From: DATKQY01 sp035532475
Lineage (GTDB): Bacteria > Actinomycetota > Acidimicrobiia > Acidimicrobiales > Bog-793
Direction: 5' to 3'
DNA length: 47,973 nt
Assembly: GCA_035532475.1 (NCBI GenBank)
Contig: DATKQY010000072.1
Span: forward strand, 1 to 47,973
Shown: positions 16,246 through 24,938 of the stretch, one piece after another
Layout: the number at the start of each line of letters is the position of its first letter
Position numbering within the stretch: position 1 is the first letter of the stretch
Program-made: the position numbers and the translations under genes
The notes under the pieces: generated by a model
What the model was told of the DNA's origin: nothing
What the model saw: the letters and a program-made list of their open reading frames with translations, nothing else
Databases searched by the model: none

Positions 16246-17826
16246 ATGGGCGAGGGCCCCGCCGACCTCGAGGTCGGGGCCTTCAGCGAGGACCCGCCGT
16301 GGATCGTCGACCTCGACGACCTGCCGTGGCGGACCGGCCTCGAGCTCGTACGGGAGCGGATGCGCGCCGACGTGCCGCTCTTGACGCGCCGGCGCAAGGT
16401 GCCGCCGTGGCAGCGGATCGTGACGGTGAGCTGGGCGATCGGACGCGCACTCGGGCCGTGGTACGTGCTCGAGCGGCGCCGGGGCCGCTCGGTGTCGCGC
16501 GCCGGCCTCTCGCGCCGGCTGCGGCTCGCCTTCCAGCGGCTCGGGCCGACCTACATCAAGCTCGGCCAGATCCTCTCCTCGGGCGAGGGGATCTTCCCGC
16601 CCGAGCTGGTCGGCGAGTTCAAGCTGCTGCGCGACCGGGTCCCCGCCGAGCCGTTCGACGCGGTGCGCCGGATCGTCGAAGGCGACCTCGGGCGGCCCCT
16701 CGGCGAGGTGTTCGCCGAGTTCGCCGAGGAGCCCGTCGCCGCCGCCTCGATCGCCCAGGTCCACCGGGCGCGGCTCGCGAGCGGCGAGGAGGTCGTGGTC
16801 AAGGTCCAGCGTCCCCAGGTGAACGAGCTCGTCCGCCACGACCTCGCGGTGATGAGCTTCCTCGCGCCCCACCTCGTCGGCCGGATCCCCGTCGCCGTGT
16901 TGGCGAACCCCCCGGCGCTCATCGAGCTGTTCGCCGAGACCATCGTCGAAGAGCTCGACTTCCGCCTCGAGGCCGAGAACATGCTGGACATCGCGGGGAT
17001 CCTCGCCGCGACCGGACAGCGCTCCATCGTCGTGCCCCGCCCGCACCCGCGCCTCGTCACGCGGCGCGTGCTCGTCATGGAACGGCTCGACGGGTTCGCC
17101 TGGGACGACGTGGCGGGGATGCGGGCCGCGGGCATTGAGACCGAGCTCGTGCTCCGCGCCGGGGTGGTCTCGTTCCTCGAGGGCGCCATGCTCTTCGGCG
17201 TGTTCCACGGTGACCTGCACGGCGGGAACCTGTTCGTCATGAAGGACGGGCGCGTCGCCCTGCTCGACTTCGGGATCACGGGCCGCCTCGACGAGGCGCG
17301 CCGGCTCGCCTTTCTGCGCCTCGTGATGGCCGGGACGCTGAACGACGTGCGCAGCCAGGTGGAGGCGCTGCGCGACCTCGGGGCGCTGCGGCCCGACGCC
17401 GACATCGACCAGGTCATCGTCGACCTCGGTCTCGACGCGCCGCCCCAAGACGTCGTGCAGATGAGCGCCGAGGAGCTCACCGCGCAGCTGCGTGAGCTCA
17501 CCAAGCAGCTCCTCGCCTACGGGGCGAAGATGCCGAAGGAGCTGATGCTGTTCGTGAAGGACATCCTCTTCCTCGACGGCGCCGTGGCGGCCTTCGCTCC
17601 CGACGTCGACCTGCTCGGCGAGATCGCCGCCATCGCCGGCTACTTCGCCAGTCGCCACGGCAACCGCATCGCCGAGGAGATCGGCATCGACCCGCGAGCC
17701 CAGCAGGTCGACCTGGACGGGGTGCGCGGCTCCCTCGGCGTGTCGGCCGACACCGAGCGCATCAGCTACCGCGAGCTCCAGGAGCGGCGCCAGGAGCTGC
17801 GGCGCAAGTTCGGCGGGAACGGCTAG
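16246..17826 (+). CDS. ABC1/UbiB-family atypical kinase
   Basis: Protein-kinase-like ATPase of the UbiB/ADCK family, 526 residues. UbiB-type proteins support isoprenoid-quinone or lipid metabolism; their direct substrate is unknown in most cases. Seen: KxGQ motif (YIKLGQILSS, 103-112), the Ala-rich loop EEPVAAASIAQVHRARL (161-177), nucleotide-site Lys186 in VVVKVQRP, the HGDLHGGN catalytic loop (321-328) and DFG (341-343). No clear C-terminal membrane helices are seen, unlike E. coli UbiB. The ATG at 16246 is 2 nt after the fabF stop, so the gene is almost certainly the last of the fab operon. Confidence 0.9.
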   Translation: MGEGPADLEVGAFSEDPPWIVDLDDLPWRTGLELVRERMRADVPLLTRRRKVPPWQRIVTVSWAIGRALGPWYVLERRRGRSVSRAGLSRRLRLAFQRLGPTYIKLGQILSSGEGIFPPELVGEFKLLRDRVPAEPFDAVRRIVEGDLGRPLGEVFAEFAEEPVAAASIAQVHRARLASGEEVVVKVQRPQVNELVRHDLAVMSFLAPHLVGRIPVAVLANPPALIELFAETIVEELDFRLEAENMLDIAGILAATGQRSIVVPRPHPRLVTRRVLVMERLDGFAWDDVAGMRAAGIETELVLRAGVVSFLEGAMLFGVFHGDLHGGNLFVMKDGRVALLDFGITGRLDEARRLAFLRLVMAGTLNDVRSQVEALRDLGALRPDADIDQVIVDLGLDAPPQDVVQMSAEELTAQLRELTKQLLAYGAKMPKELMLFVKDILFLDGAVAAFAPDVDLLGEIAAIAGYFASRHGNRIAEEIGIDPRAQQVDLDGVRGSLGVSADTERISYRELQERRQELRRKFGGNG

Positions 17827-17987
17827 GGCGCCAGGGTCGAGACGCCGGACGGGCGCCCGAGCCGGCGGTGCGCCGGCGCGCGGGCCTCGGCAGCTGAACG
17901 GGACGGGCCCGAAGGCCCTGGCCCGGCCCCAGGATGCGCCCGGGCGGGCGGGCCTGTCCCTCGGCTGGGGGCGCGGCTCGGGTGGGC

Positions 17988-18566
17988 TCAGGCCGGGGCC
18001 GGCGCGCTGCGGCGGCCGAACAGCGCGAGCAGCCGGACCTGGAGATCGGCGCCGGGCGGGACCTCCACCGGCGGGTCGAACAGGCCCGACTCGTGCAAGG
18101 TGGCGGCGTGGGGTGCGCTGCGGTCGTAGACGACGGCCACGAGCTCGGGGTCGAGCTCCTCGTTGCCACCGATCCCCCGTGCGAGGTCCCAGGTGTGCAC
18201 GAGCAGGTCGGTCGTCATCTCCCAGCAGTAGCTCGACGCCGGCGCCTCGCCGTAGGAGAGGTGGACGCTGCGCTGCAAGGCGCCGGGAGCGGCGAAGGCC
18301 GCGAGCGCCGCCTCGGAGGCCGCGTCCCAGGCGGCCTTCGGGTCCTTGCCGAGCTGGTCGCCGTCGAAGCGGCCGCCGACCTCGGCCACGGTCTTGCCGG
18401 CGAGGAGCGACGGCACCCAGAGCTGCTCGACCACGAGGTGGTTCACGAGGTCACGTACGTCCCACTCCCGACACGGCGTCGGCTGGTGCCAGCGGCGGCC
18501 GACGGCCCCGACGCGCCGACCGAACCCTTCCATCGCCCGACCGTGCAGCTCGAGGAGGTTCCGCAT
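17988..18566 (-). CDS. DinB/MDMPI-like metal-binding protein (TIGR03086-type)
   Basis: 192-residue protein of the DinB-like, mycothiol-dependent maleylpyruvate isomerase N-terminal superfamily. The start NLLELHGRAMEGFGRRVGAV and the sequence TPCREWDVRDLVNHLVVEQ are characteristic. Likely metal ligands are His43 (VNHLV) and His124 (LLVHTWDLAR). Members are four-helix-bundle metalloenzymes, often thiol-dependent transferases, but the substrate is not known. The ATG at 18566 fits the family N-terminus; another ATG at 18581 would add five residues (MYAGS). It converges with the UbiB-like gene and stands alone. Confidence 0.8.
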   Translation of the reverse strand: MRNLLELHGRAMEGFGRRVGAVGRRWHQPTPCREWDVRDLVNHLVVEQLWVPSLLAGKTVAEVGGRFDGDQLGKDPKAAWDAASEAALAAFAAPGALQRSVHLSYGEAPASSYCWEMTTDLLVHTWDLARGIGGNEELDPELVAVVYDRSAPHAATLHESGLFDPPVEVPPGADLQVRLLALFGRRSAPAPA

Positions 18567-18638
18567 GCTCCCTGCATACACCTTCCGCCAGCTGCGTCGC
18601 CCGCCTGGGCGCGGCGACGGGCCGGCGGGTCGCGGCGC

Positions 18639-19121
18639 TCAGGTGACCGAGACGGCGACGACCGGGCTCGCGGCCGCGCGGAAGCCGTCGCCGGCCTCGA
18701 CGACGGCCCGGAGGCGCACGCCGCCGACCGCGGAGAAGCGGAGGCGGAAGGTCGCGTCCCCGCTCGTGCCGGTGACCCTCCGTCCGAGGTCCAACCACCG
18801 CCTGCCCGCGCGCATCTCGACGGCGACGACGCGGCCGGCTCGCGCCGGCCGGACCGCGACGCGCACCGTGGCGGGCCGGTACTCCCGCACGGACCGCGTC
18901 CCGGCGACCAGCACGACGCGTGAGGCGATCGATGCGCCGCGCCCCCTCCCGACCGGCGGATGCGCCGGGCTGCCGAGCGCCGGGGTGGTCACCGGTGCAG
19001 CCGCCGCGGGGCCCGCCGCCCCGGCCGCGAGCCCGATCAGCAGGGCCAAGGTCGCCACCGCCGCCGCGCTGAGCCGATAGCGCCTCGTGCCCGACGTGGT
19101 CACCAGCGGGGGCGCCCGCAC
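18639..19121 (-). CDS. predicted secreted protein of unknown function
   Basis: 160 residues. The N-terminus has basic residues (RRYR, about 13-16) followed by a hydrophobic stretch (LSAAAVATLALLIGLAAGAA, about 17-36) and a likely cleavage site near AAAA-P (about 42). It is therefore probably exported. The mature part (about 85-160) has alternating hydrophobic residues (PATVRVAVRPARAGRVVAVE, FRLRFSAVGGVRLRAVVEAG), as in a beta-sandwich of Ig-like type. No catalytic motif is seen. Start GTG at 19121; GTG at 19103 is an alternative closer to the signal. It diverges from the GDSL hydrolase gene, itself probably secreted. Confidence 0.6.
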   Translation of the reverse strand: MRAPPLVTTSGTRRYRLSAAAVATLALLIGLAAGAAGPAAAAPVTTPALGSPAHPPVGRGRGASIASRVVLVAGTRSVREYRPATVRVAVRPARAGRVVAVEMRAGRRWLDLGRRVTGTSGDATFRLRFSAVGGVRLRAVVEAGDGFRAAASPVVAVSVT

Positions 19122-19317
19122 CCCGCCGACCGTCCTCCCGCCGCCACCAGCCCGTCTCCTCGCTCGCCGCCGATTCGGACGCCTGCAGCGTAGGGAGCAC
19201 CTGCCAGCTCCTCCAGCCCCATCGGGGTGATACGGCTACCGCGGTTGGCGCACCGCCGAACGGCTCCCGGGCCGGCCGGGCGGCGCCCCCCGACCGCACC
19301 CGGGCGGTCGCAGATGC

Positions 19318-19323
19318 GACCAT
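19318..19323 (+). promoter_or_regulatory. possible degenerate -10 (GACCAT) before the GDSL gene
   Basis: GACCAT is exactly 6 nt from the ATG at 19330, one base different from the TACCAT found at the same distance before uvrB and the dtxR-like gene. The missing first T makes it weaker evidence. Confidence 0.2.
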
Positions 19324-19329
19324 CGGTGC

Positions 19330-20313
19330 ATGCGACCGAGCGACTCCGCCCGTACACGCCTCACGCCGCGCCTGGCGCTCGTGCTGGCGGCCATCGCCGC
19401 GACGAGCGTGCTCGCCGCCGCGCCCGGGGCGGCCGCCTCGGCGGCGCGGACGGTCCGCACGGCCAAGCCCGCGCCCTACCTCCTCGCCCTCGGCGACTCG
19501 CTGGCCGCCGGCTACCAGCCGGCGTTCCACGGCGCCGGCCCTCCGCTCGACCACGCCACGGGCGAGCCCGACCTCGGCTACCCGGGCAGCTACGCCGCCG
19601 ACCTGGCTTCGGCGCGCGGCGGCCTGCACCTCGTCGATCTGGCCTGCCCGGGTGAGACGACCCGCTCGATGACGGCCACGCCTGCCGAGCGCCGTTGCGC
19701 CACCACCTACCGCCGAGAGCTCGACGCCCCGAACCAGGAGGCCGCCGCCCTGGCGTTCCTGGCCGCGCACCGCCACCAGGTCGCCCTCGTCACGATCGAC
19801 CTCGGCGCGAACGACCTCGACGGTTGCGTGGTGGGCCGGCGGATCGACGCGGCCTGTCTCGCCCGCGGTGACGCCGACGTGGCCGCCCACCTGCCGGGCG
19901 AGGTCGCCACGCTGAGAGCGGCGCTCTCCGCCGACGACCCCGGCGCGCACATGATCGGCATGAACTACTACGACCCCTTCCTCGCGGCCGCCTACGTGCT
20001 GCCCGGCGCGACGGGAGCGGCGGTGGCATCGCTGTCGCTCAGCGCGACCGACGCACTGAACGCCGAGCTCGCCCTCGTGTACCACCGGGCCGGCCTCCTC
20101 CTCGCCGATGTCGCCGGCGCGTTCAAGACGAACGACCTGCTGCCGCTACGCACCATCGGCGGACGGCGCCTCCCCCTCGACGTCGCGACGGTCTGCCGAT
20201 GGACCTGGATGTGCCCGGCCAGCCGGAGCTCGGCCGCGGCGGACATCCACGCCAACACCGCCGGCTACGCCGAGATCGCGGCGGCCTTCGTACGCTCGCT
20301 CCCGGCGCGTTGA
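19330..20313 (+). CDS. secreted SGNH/GDSL-family hydrolase
   Basis: 327-residue esterase or lipase of the SGNH family. An N-terminal signal peptide (basic start, hydrophobic residues 15-35, AAPGAAAS-A) indicates export. Block I is ALGDSLAAGY with the nucleophile Ser57. The Gly/Asn block III is DLGANDLDG, and the catalytic Asp and His are in block V, DIHANTAGYAEIA. Four Cys residues (around LACPGE, RRCATT, DGCVV, AACLA) plus two near VCRWTWMC suggest disulfides, as in Streptomyces-type SGNH lipases. The substrate is unknown. No ribosome binding site is visible. Confidence 0.88.
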   Translation: MRPSDSARTRLTPRLALVLAAIAATSVLAAAPGAAASAARTVRTAKPAPYLLALGDSLAAGYQPAFHGAGPPLDHATGEPDLGYPGSYAADLASARGGLHLVDLACPGETTRSMTATPAERRCATTYRRELDAPNQEAAALAFLAAHRHQVALVTIDLGANDLDGCVVGRRIDAACLARGDADVAAHLPGEVATLRAALSADDPGAHMIGMNYYDPFLAAAYVLPGATGAAVASLSLSATDALNAELALVYHRAGLLLADVAGAFKTNDLLPLRTIGGRRLPLDVATVCRWTWMCPASRSSAAADIHANTAGYAEIAAAFVRSLPAR

Positions 20314-20847
20314 CCCGGGCCCGCCGCGCCGGGCGGGCGCGACCCGACGGGCGGGCGCTCGGCGGCCCTGCTCGAGGCGCTCCTGCAGATGCTGCCGGCG
20401 CGCCGGCCAACGGTAGGCGCGGCGCCGATGCGGCTCGGGTGCCCGGGTCTCGATCCAGCGCACGCGCCCACCGCGCTCGTTGGAGCACCCGTGGCTCGAC
20501 CCGACGCCGCAGAAGGTGACGTCACCGGCGCAGAAGGTGTGCCGCTCCCCCTCGATCTCGCCGTCCACGACGATGTCGAACTCCTCGAAGGGATGGTCGT
20601 GGCCGAGGTGCCGGGTCGTCGGGTCGGCGAGATCGGGGACCACCGCGACGGCCGGGGCCTCCCGCCCGGTCGCACCCGCTCGCTCCAGGACACAGGAGAT
20701 GTCCTCGCCCGGGCCGCCAGCGGGCACCGCCTGAGGGGTGCTCACGTCGAGCCAACACGCCTCGTCGCCGCCGGCACCGGGTTCGCCCGCCGCTTTGGGA
20801 CCCCCCGACCGGGAAGAACAGGAAGGCGCCCGCCCTCGTGCCGTCAA
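20146..20847 (-). CDS. cupin-domain protein, boundaries uncertain
   Basis: The centre of this frame (about residues 75-160 from the 20847 TTG) is a clear cupin: HDHPFEEFDIVVDGEIEGE, then FCAGDVTFCGVGSSHGCSNE and VRWIETRAPEPHRRRAYRW. The His-x-His, Glu and His metal ligands are present. The ends are doubtful. The tail of about 60 residues is antisense to the GDSL gene (168 bp overlap) and looks like read-through, so a stop or frame may have been lost. The start may be the TTG at 20847, with TATCTT 5 nt upstream, or the GTG at 20745. It diverges from a regulator that also has a cupin domain, suggesting a regulator-target pair. A decaying gene is the alternative. Confidence 0.45.
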   Translation of the reverse strand: MTARGRAPSCSSRSGGPKAAGEPGAGGDEACWLDVSTPQAVPAGGPGEDISCVLERAGATGREAPAVAVVPDLADPTTRHLGHDHPFEEFDIVVDGEIEGERHTFCAGDVTFCGVGSSHGCSNERGGRVRWIETRAPEPHRRRAYRWPARRQHLQERLEQGRRAPARRVAPARRGGPGSTRRERAYEGRRDLGVAGGVGVDVRRGRAPAGRAHPGPSADRRDVEGEAPSADGA

Positions 20848-20865
20848 GTGTCAAGATACAAGTGT
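20845..20865. repeat. direct repeat CAAGTGT x2 in a divergent promoter region
   Basis: CAAGTGT occurs at 20845-20851 and 20859-20865, with CAAGATA between, giving three CAAG units in phase 7 bp apart. It lies at the start of the cupin gene and facing the XRE-cupin regulator, so it is a candidate operator. Confidence 0.35.
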
Positions 20866-21002
20866 GCGGCGCGCTTCACATGGAGCCGCGCGATCGAGAG
20901 CCCCATGGCCCGGGCGGCGCACCCGCGGCCGAGCAGGACGTCCGGCGTCACCCTCCTGGCGTTGTTCGGACCGGGACCCGCGGCCGGAAATGGGCCGTCA
21001 GC

Positions 21003-21008
21003 TACAGT
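21003..21008 (+). promoter_or_regulatory. candidate -10 element (TACAGT) for leaderless regulator mRNA
   Basis: TACAGT is exactly 6 nt from the GTG at 21015 and no Shine-Dalgarno sequence lies between. Confidence 0.45.
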
Positions 21009-21014
21009 CATTGC

Positions 21015-21725
21015 GTGCAGCACGACGCCACGGCAGCGAACCCGGGCGACGTTTCGAGCGACGCCGGCCGCGACGAGTCGCCTGCATCGGGGCGGGACGA
21101 TGCCGCCCGCGCACGCGAGCTGATCGGCGGTCGTCTGCGCGACGCCCGTCGCCGCGTCGGCCTCGGCGTGCGCGAGCTCGGCCGCCAGATCGAGTGCTCA
21201 GCGAGCCTGATCTCCCAGATCGAGCACGGCCGGGTCGTGCCCTCGGTGAGCACGCTCTACGCCCTGACGAACGTGCTCGGGGTCTCCATGGACAGCCTGT
21301 TCGTGGCCGACAGCTCGGAGCTCGGCCCGGGCCCGGAGCCCGGTCCGGGGCACGCGCGCGGCGCGGGTAGCTCGATTGAACGCTCGATCATCCAGCGGCG
21401 CGGCCACCGACGGGCCATCAACCTCGAGCGGGGTGTGCGGTGGGAGCTGCTGATGCCGACACCCGAGCCGAACGCCGAGTTCATGGAGGTCTTCTACGAG
21501 GTCGGCGGGGGCTCGAGCGCCGCCGACCACTCCATCCGCCACAACGGGCGCGAGTACAGCCTGGTCCTCGAAGGCGCGCTCTCGGTCCAGATCGGCTTCG
21601 AGGAGCACCTGCTCTTGCCGGGTGACTCGCTGGCCTTCGACTCCAGCATTCCGCACCGCTTCTGGAACGCCGGCGACGTCCCCGTGCGCGCCGTCTGGTT
21701 CGTCCTCGACCGCTGGGCCACCTGA
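21015..21725 (+). CDS. XRE-family transcriptional regulator with C-terminal cupin domain
   Basis: 236 residues. Residues 38-95 are a Cro/CI-type helix-turn-helix: GRLRDARRRVGLGVRELGRQ, then CSASLISQIEHGRVVPSVST and LYALTNVLGVSMDSLF. Residues about 165-236 are a small beta-barrel cupin (SIRHNGREYSLVLEGALSVQ, LLPGDSLAFDSSIPHRFWN) that probably binds a small ligand. This is the HTH-cupin layout of regulators of amino-acid, polyamine or aromatic catabolism. The linker (100-120) is Gly/Pro-rich. The start GTG follows a -10-like hexamer by 6 nt; the longer frame from 20838 is not supported. Divergent from the cupin gene, the obvious candidate target. Confidence 0.88.
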   Translation: MQHDATAANPGDVSSDAGRDESPASGRDDAARARELIGGRLRDARRRVGLGVRELGRQIECSASLISQIEHGRVVPSVSTLYALTNVLGVSMDSLFVADSSELGPGPEPGPGHARGAGSSIERSIIQRRGHRRAINLERGVRWELLMPTPEPNAEFMEVFYEVGGGSSAADHSIRHNGREYSLVLEGALSVQIGFEEHLLLPGDSLAFDSSIPHRFWNAGDVPVRAVWFVLDRWAT

Positions 21726-21885
21726 GCACCACCACCGGCTGCGCCGGCCCGCCCGGCGCGCAGCCGCCGCGTAGGATGTCGTCGCCGCTCGCACGCGAAC
21801 GGCCGGCGCAGCCCGCCACCGCTCGGAGGCCGACCGCCTCCCTCGACACCACGCCCGGCTCCGCCGGTGGAAGAGGGAGCGGCAC

Positions 21886-22434
21886 GTGCGCGAAGAACCG
21901 GACCTGCGGGCGGCCGAGGTGCTGCTCGCCGGGCTCACCTGGTTCGCCGGCCCCTACCGGGCCCTCGCCGACGACTTCGGCGAGGACCTGACGGTCCAGG
22001 TCGTCTTCAACGAGCTCGCCGAGGTCACGAGCCGCCTGCTGCTCGGCGCCGAGGGGCGCGAGGAGCTGCTCGAGGCGATCTTCGGCGCGCTCGAGCAGGT
22101 CGCGCTGGCCCCGGGCGTCGACGCGACGGAGGCCGTCGCCTTCGCCTTCCTCGACGCCCTCGAGCCCGGAGCGCTCGAGCTCGCCGGGGCGTACCTCAAC
22201 CCGGCGACCGAGGCCCTGCTCGCACGCCTCGACGCCGGTGATCTCGGCTACGACCTGCCGCTCCCGGCGGAGGGCGACGCCCGAGCGGACGGCCCGGATG
22301 ACGGGCCGGCGGCGCCTCAGGCGCGAAGGAGCGCCCCGAGCTCGGCGCCCGCCGCCGCGATGCACGCGGCGCGCAGCCCGGCGACCTCGGCGTCGGTCAG
22401 CGTGCGGTCGGGCGCGCAGAAGCGCAGCCGGTAG
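21886..22434 (+). CDS. hypothetical acidic protein, 3' end overlaps pheT
   Basis: 182 residues from GTG 21886, which has an excellent ribosome binding site (GGAAGAGGGAG about 5 nt upstream). Residues 1-130 look coding: alternating helices such as EVLLAGLTWFAGPYRALADD, FNELAEVTSRLLLGAEG and FLDALEPGALELAGAYLNP, with normal GC skew at third positions. The last 40 residues (Ala/Ser/Arg-rich) are antisense to the end of pheT by 118 bp and may be read-through. I do not recognise the family. It has no signal peptide or membrane helix. Upstream, TAGGAT at about 21773 is -10-like. Confidence 0.6.
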   Translation: MREEPDLRAAEVLLAGLTWFAGPYRALADDFGEDLTVQVVFNELAEVTSRLLLGAEGREELLEAIFGALEQVALAPGVDATEAVAFAFLDALEPGALELAGAYLNPATEALLARLDAGDLGYDLPLPAEGDARADGPDDGPAAPQARRSAPSSAPAAAMHAARSPATSASVSVRSGAQKRSR

Positions 22435-24848
22435 GCGAGGCTGCGCGTCCCCTCCGCCAGGCCGGGGCCGCGGTAGACGTCAATCAGGCGGACCGACTCC
22501 AGCAGCTCGCCGGCCGCCCGCCGGAGCGCCGTCGCCAGCGCGGCGGCCGGGAGGTGCTCGGCGAGGGCGAAGGCGAGGTCGATGTCGCTCGAGGGGTAGC
22601 GGCTGACGGGGCTGGCGAGGCTCGCGCGCGCCGGCACCGCCAGCAGGCGCTCGAGGTCGCAGGCGAGCCATCCGACGCGTCGGCCGCGCAGCTCGAAGGC
22701 GTCGAGCACCCGGGGGTCAACCTCGCCCACGACGCCGACGACCGTGTCCCCGCCCCCCGAAGCCTGGTCGGCGTCGGCCTGGCGGGCGACGATCAGGGCG
22801 CTTCGCGTCGGGTGGCAACCGAGGGCGAGCGGGTGGTCGAGGGGGGCCGTCTCGCCGGGGCCGCGCTGGCGCAGCTCGAGCGCGTCGCGCTCGAGCCCGA
22901 GACCGTCGGCCAGGCGCCACCAGCACGCCACCGCGGCCTCGGCGTCGTCGCCGTCACCCGCCAACAAGACGCCGAGCAGCTCGCGCTCGTCAGGCTCGCG
23001 ACCGGCTGCCGGGCGGAAGACCGCGCCGAGCTCGAAGAGGCGGACCGACCCGTTGCGGTGGGCGCTGTTGTGCCGGAGCGCCCCGAGCAGGCCCGGGAGC
23101 AGGTGGGTGCGCAGCGCCGACTCCTCCTGCACCATCGGGTTGGCGAGCACCACCGGCTCGGCCCCGCTCGCGGCGCGGCGCTCCTCGGCGGGGTCGACGA
23201 TCGAGCTCGTCCAGGCCTCGTGCGCGCCCGTGCCGGCGATCAGCTGGCGCAGCACGCGCCGGGCCAACTGGTAGCGACTCCTCCGCCCGACGTACGGCGA
23301 GCGGCGCCTCGTCGCGGTGATGTTGCCGTACCCGTGATGGCGCGCGACCTCCTCGATCACGTCGACCTCACGGGTCGTGTCGGGACGGAACGACGGCACC
23401 TCGACCAGCAGGCCGTCGCCCTCGGGCGCCGAGACGAAGCCGATCGGGGCGAGGTAGGCGGCGATCTCGGGCGTCGCGAGCTTCGTGCCGAGCAGGGCGT
23501 TCACCCTGGCCGTGCGGACGTGGACGCGGGCACGCTCCCGGCGCAGCGGCCGGTCCTCGACGACGCCCGGGGCGACGGCCGGCGCGCTGGCGCCGGCCGA
23601 TCCGGCGGCCAGGGCGACGAGCTCGCAGACACGGTCCGCGGCGCGCACGACCCCTTCGGGGTCGACGCCGCGCTCGAAGCGCTGAGACGCCTCGCTGCGC
23701 AGGCCGAGGCGCTTCGAGGTGCCGCCGACGAGGCGGGGGGCGAACTCGGCGGCCTCGAGCAGGACCCGGGTGGTCGAGGGTCCGATCTCACTCGACGCGC
23801 CACCCATCACGCCGGCCACGCCGACGGGCGCGTCGTTCGCGTCGCAGATCAGGCAGTCCTCGACCTCGACCTCCCGCCCGGCGGCGTCGCGGGCGATGCC
23901 GAGCGAGCGCTCGACGCCGTCGAGGGTGATGATCCGCTCGCCGGGGCGGGCGAGGCGCACCACGATCCCGTGGCCGCCGAGACGGTCGAGGTCGTAGGGG
24001 TGGGTAGGTTGGCCGAGCTCGAGCATCACGTAGTTCGTGGCGTCGACGACCGCCCCGATCGGCCGCATCCCGGCCAGCACCAGCCGCCGGGCGATCTCGG
24101 GCGGTGAGGCCATCGGGGCGACGCCGACTAGGACGCGGCCGACGAGCTGCTGGCAGGCCTCAGGCGCCGCCACCGCGACCGTGGCGAGCTCGCCCACCGG
24201 CCGGCCGGACTGGTGGACGACCGGCTCGGGGATGGCGAAGGGCAGGCGCAGGCGGGCGGCGAGGTCCCGGGCCACCCCGGCGACCGAGAGGCAGTCGGGG
24301 CGGTTCGGCTCGATCTCGAGGTCGAACACGGCGTCGGGGACGATGCCGAGGTACTCCGCGAGGGGCTGGCCGAGCTCCATCGCGCCGGGCAGCGGCGTCG
24401 CGGCCCCGCCGGGCGAGGCGAGCACCATCAGGCCGGCGGCGTCGTCGGAGAGGCCGAGCTCCCGGCCGGAGCAGAGCATCCCCTCCGAGACGGCGCCGCG
24501 CATCTTCCGGCGCGCGATCACCATGCCGTTCGGCAGCGTCGTCCCGACGGGCGCGAGCGGCACGACGTCGCCTTCGACGAAGTTCCACGCCCCGCAGACG
24601 ATCTCCACGGGGTCGGTGCCGCCGGCGTCCACCACCACTTGGCGGATGCGGTCCGCGCCCGGGATCGCATGGATCTCGCGGACGCGGGCCAGCACGACGC
24701 CGTCGAGGTCGCCGCCGACGAAGCCCACGCCGGCGACGACGAGCCCGAGCGAGTCGAGGGCGTCCCCGAGCTCGCGCACGGCCGCCCGGTCGCGCGCGTC
24801 GGTCGCGATCGGCGTGAACTCCCTCAGCCAGGACAGCGGTACGTGCAC
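22317..24848 (-). CDS. pheT: phenylalanyl-tRNA synthetase beta subunit
   Basis: PheT, 843 residues. With PheS it forms the alpha2-beta2 enzyme that charges tRNA-Phe. The N-terminal tRNA-binding EMAP-like domain (about 40-150) contains VVLARVREIHAIPGADRI and VCGAWNFVEGDVVPLAPVG. The B3/B4 editing region has NRPDCLSVAGVARDLAARL and DATNYVMLELGQPTHPYDLD. The B5 domain and the catalytic-like core (FRPDTTREVDVIEEVARHHG, NPMVQEESALRTHLLPGLL) follow. The C-terminal anticodon-binding FDX-ACB domain spans about 750-843 (SRYPSSDIDLAFALAE, YRLRFCAPDRTLTDAEV). Start GTG 24848 gives MHVPLSWLREFTP, as in the family. It lies 90 nt behind pheS. Confidence 0.97.
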   Translation of the reverse strand: MHVPLSWLREFTPIATDARDRAAVRELGDALDSLGLVVAGVGFVGGDLDGVVLARVREIHAIPGADRIRQVVVDAGGTDPVEIVCGAWNFVEGDVVPLAPVGTTLPNGMVIARRKMRGAVSEGMLCSGRELGLSDDAAGLMVLASPGGAATPLPGAMELGQPLAEYLGIVPDAVFDLEIEPNRPDCLSVAGVARDLAARLRLPFAIPEPVVHQSGRPVGELATVAVAAPEACQQLVGRVLVGVAPMASPPEIARRLVLAGMRPIGAVVDATNYVMLELGQPTHPYDLDRLGGHGIVVRLARPGERIITLDGVERSLGIARDAAGREVEVEDCLICDANDAPVGVAGVMGGASSEIGPSTTRVLLEAAEFAPRLVGGTSKRLGLRSEASQRFERGVDPEGVVRAADRVCELVALAAGSAGASAPAVAPGVVEDRPLRRERARVHVRTARVNALLGTKLATPEIAAYLAPIGFVSAPEGDGLLVEVPSFRPDTTREVDVIEEVARHHGYGNITATRRRSPYVGRRSRYQLARRVLRQLIAGTGAHEAWTSSIVDPAEERRAASGAEPVVLANPMVQEESALRTHLLPGLLGALRHNSAHRNGSVRLFELGAVFRPAAGREPDERELLGVLLAGDGDDAEAAVACWWRLADGLGLERDALELRQRGPGETAPLDHPLALGCHPTRSALIVARQADADQASGGGDTVVGVVGEVDPRVLDAFELRGRRVGWLACDLERLLAVPARASLASPVSRYPSSDIDLAFALAEHLPAAALATALRRAAGELLESVRLIDVYRGPGLAEGTRSLAYRLRFCAPDRTLTDAEVAGLRAACIAAAGAELGALLRA

Positions 24849-24938
24849 GGTCCTCTCCGTCTGCCGGCCGCGGCCTCCCGCGGCAACCCGGTCCGATCCG
24901 GCGCTCGTGCCCGCAGGGCGCCGGGGCCTGCGCTGCGC

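Noticed and set aside
15844..17658. 604-codon open frame on the minus strand
   Set aside because: Antisense to fabF and the UbiB-like gene, both with complete catalytic motifs.
17827..17987. possible terminator hairpins between the UbiB-like and DinB-like genes
   Set aside because: Several GC-rich short palindromes exist but none has a T-run, so a specific call is not supported.
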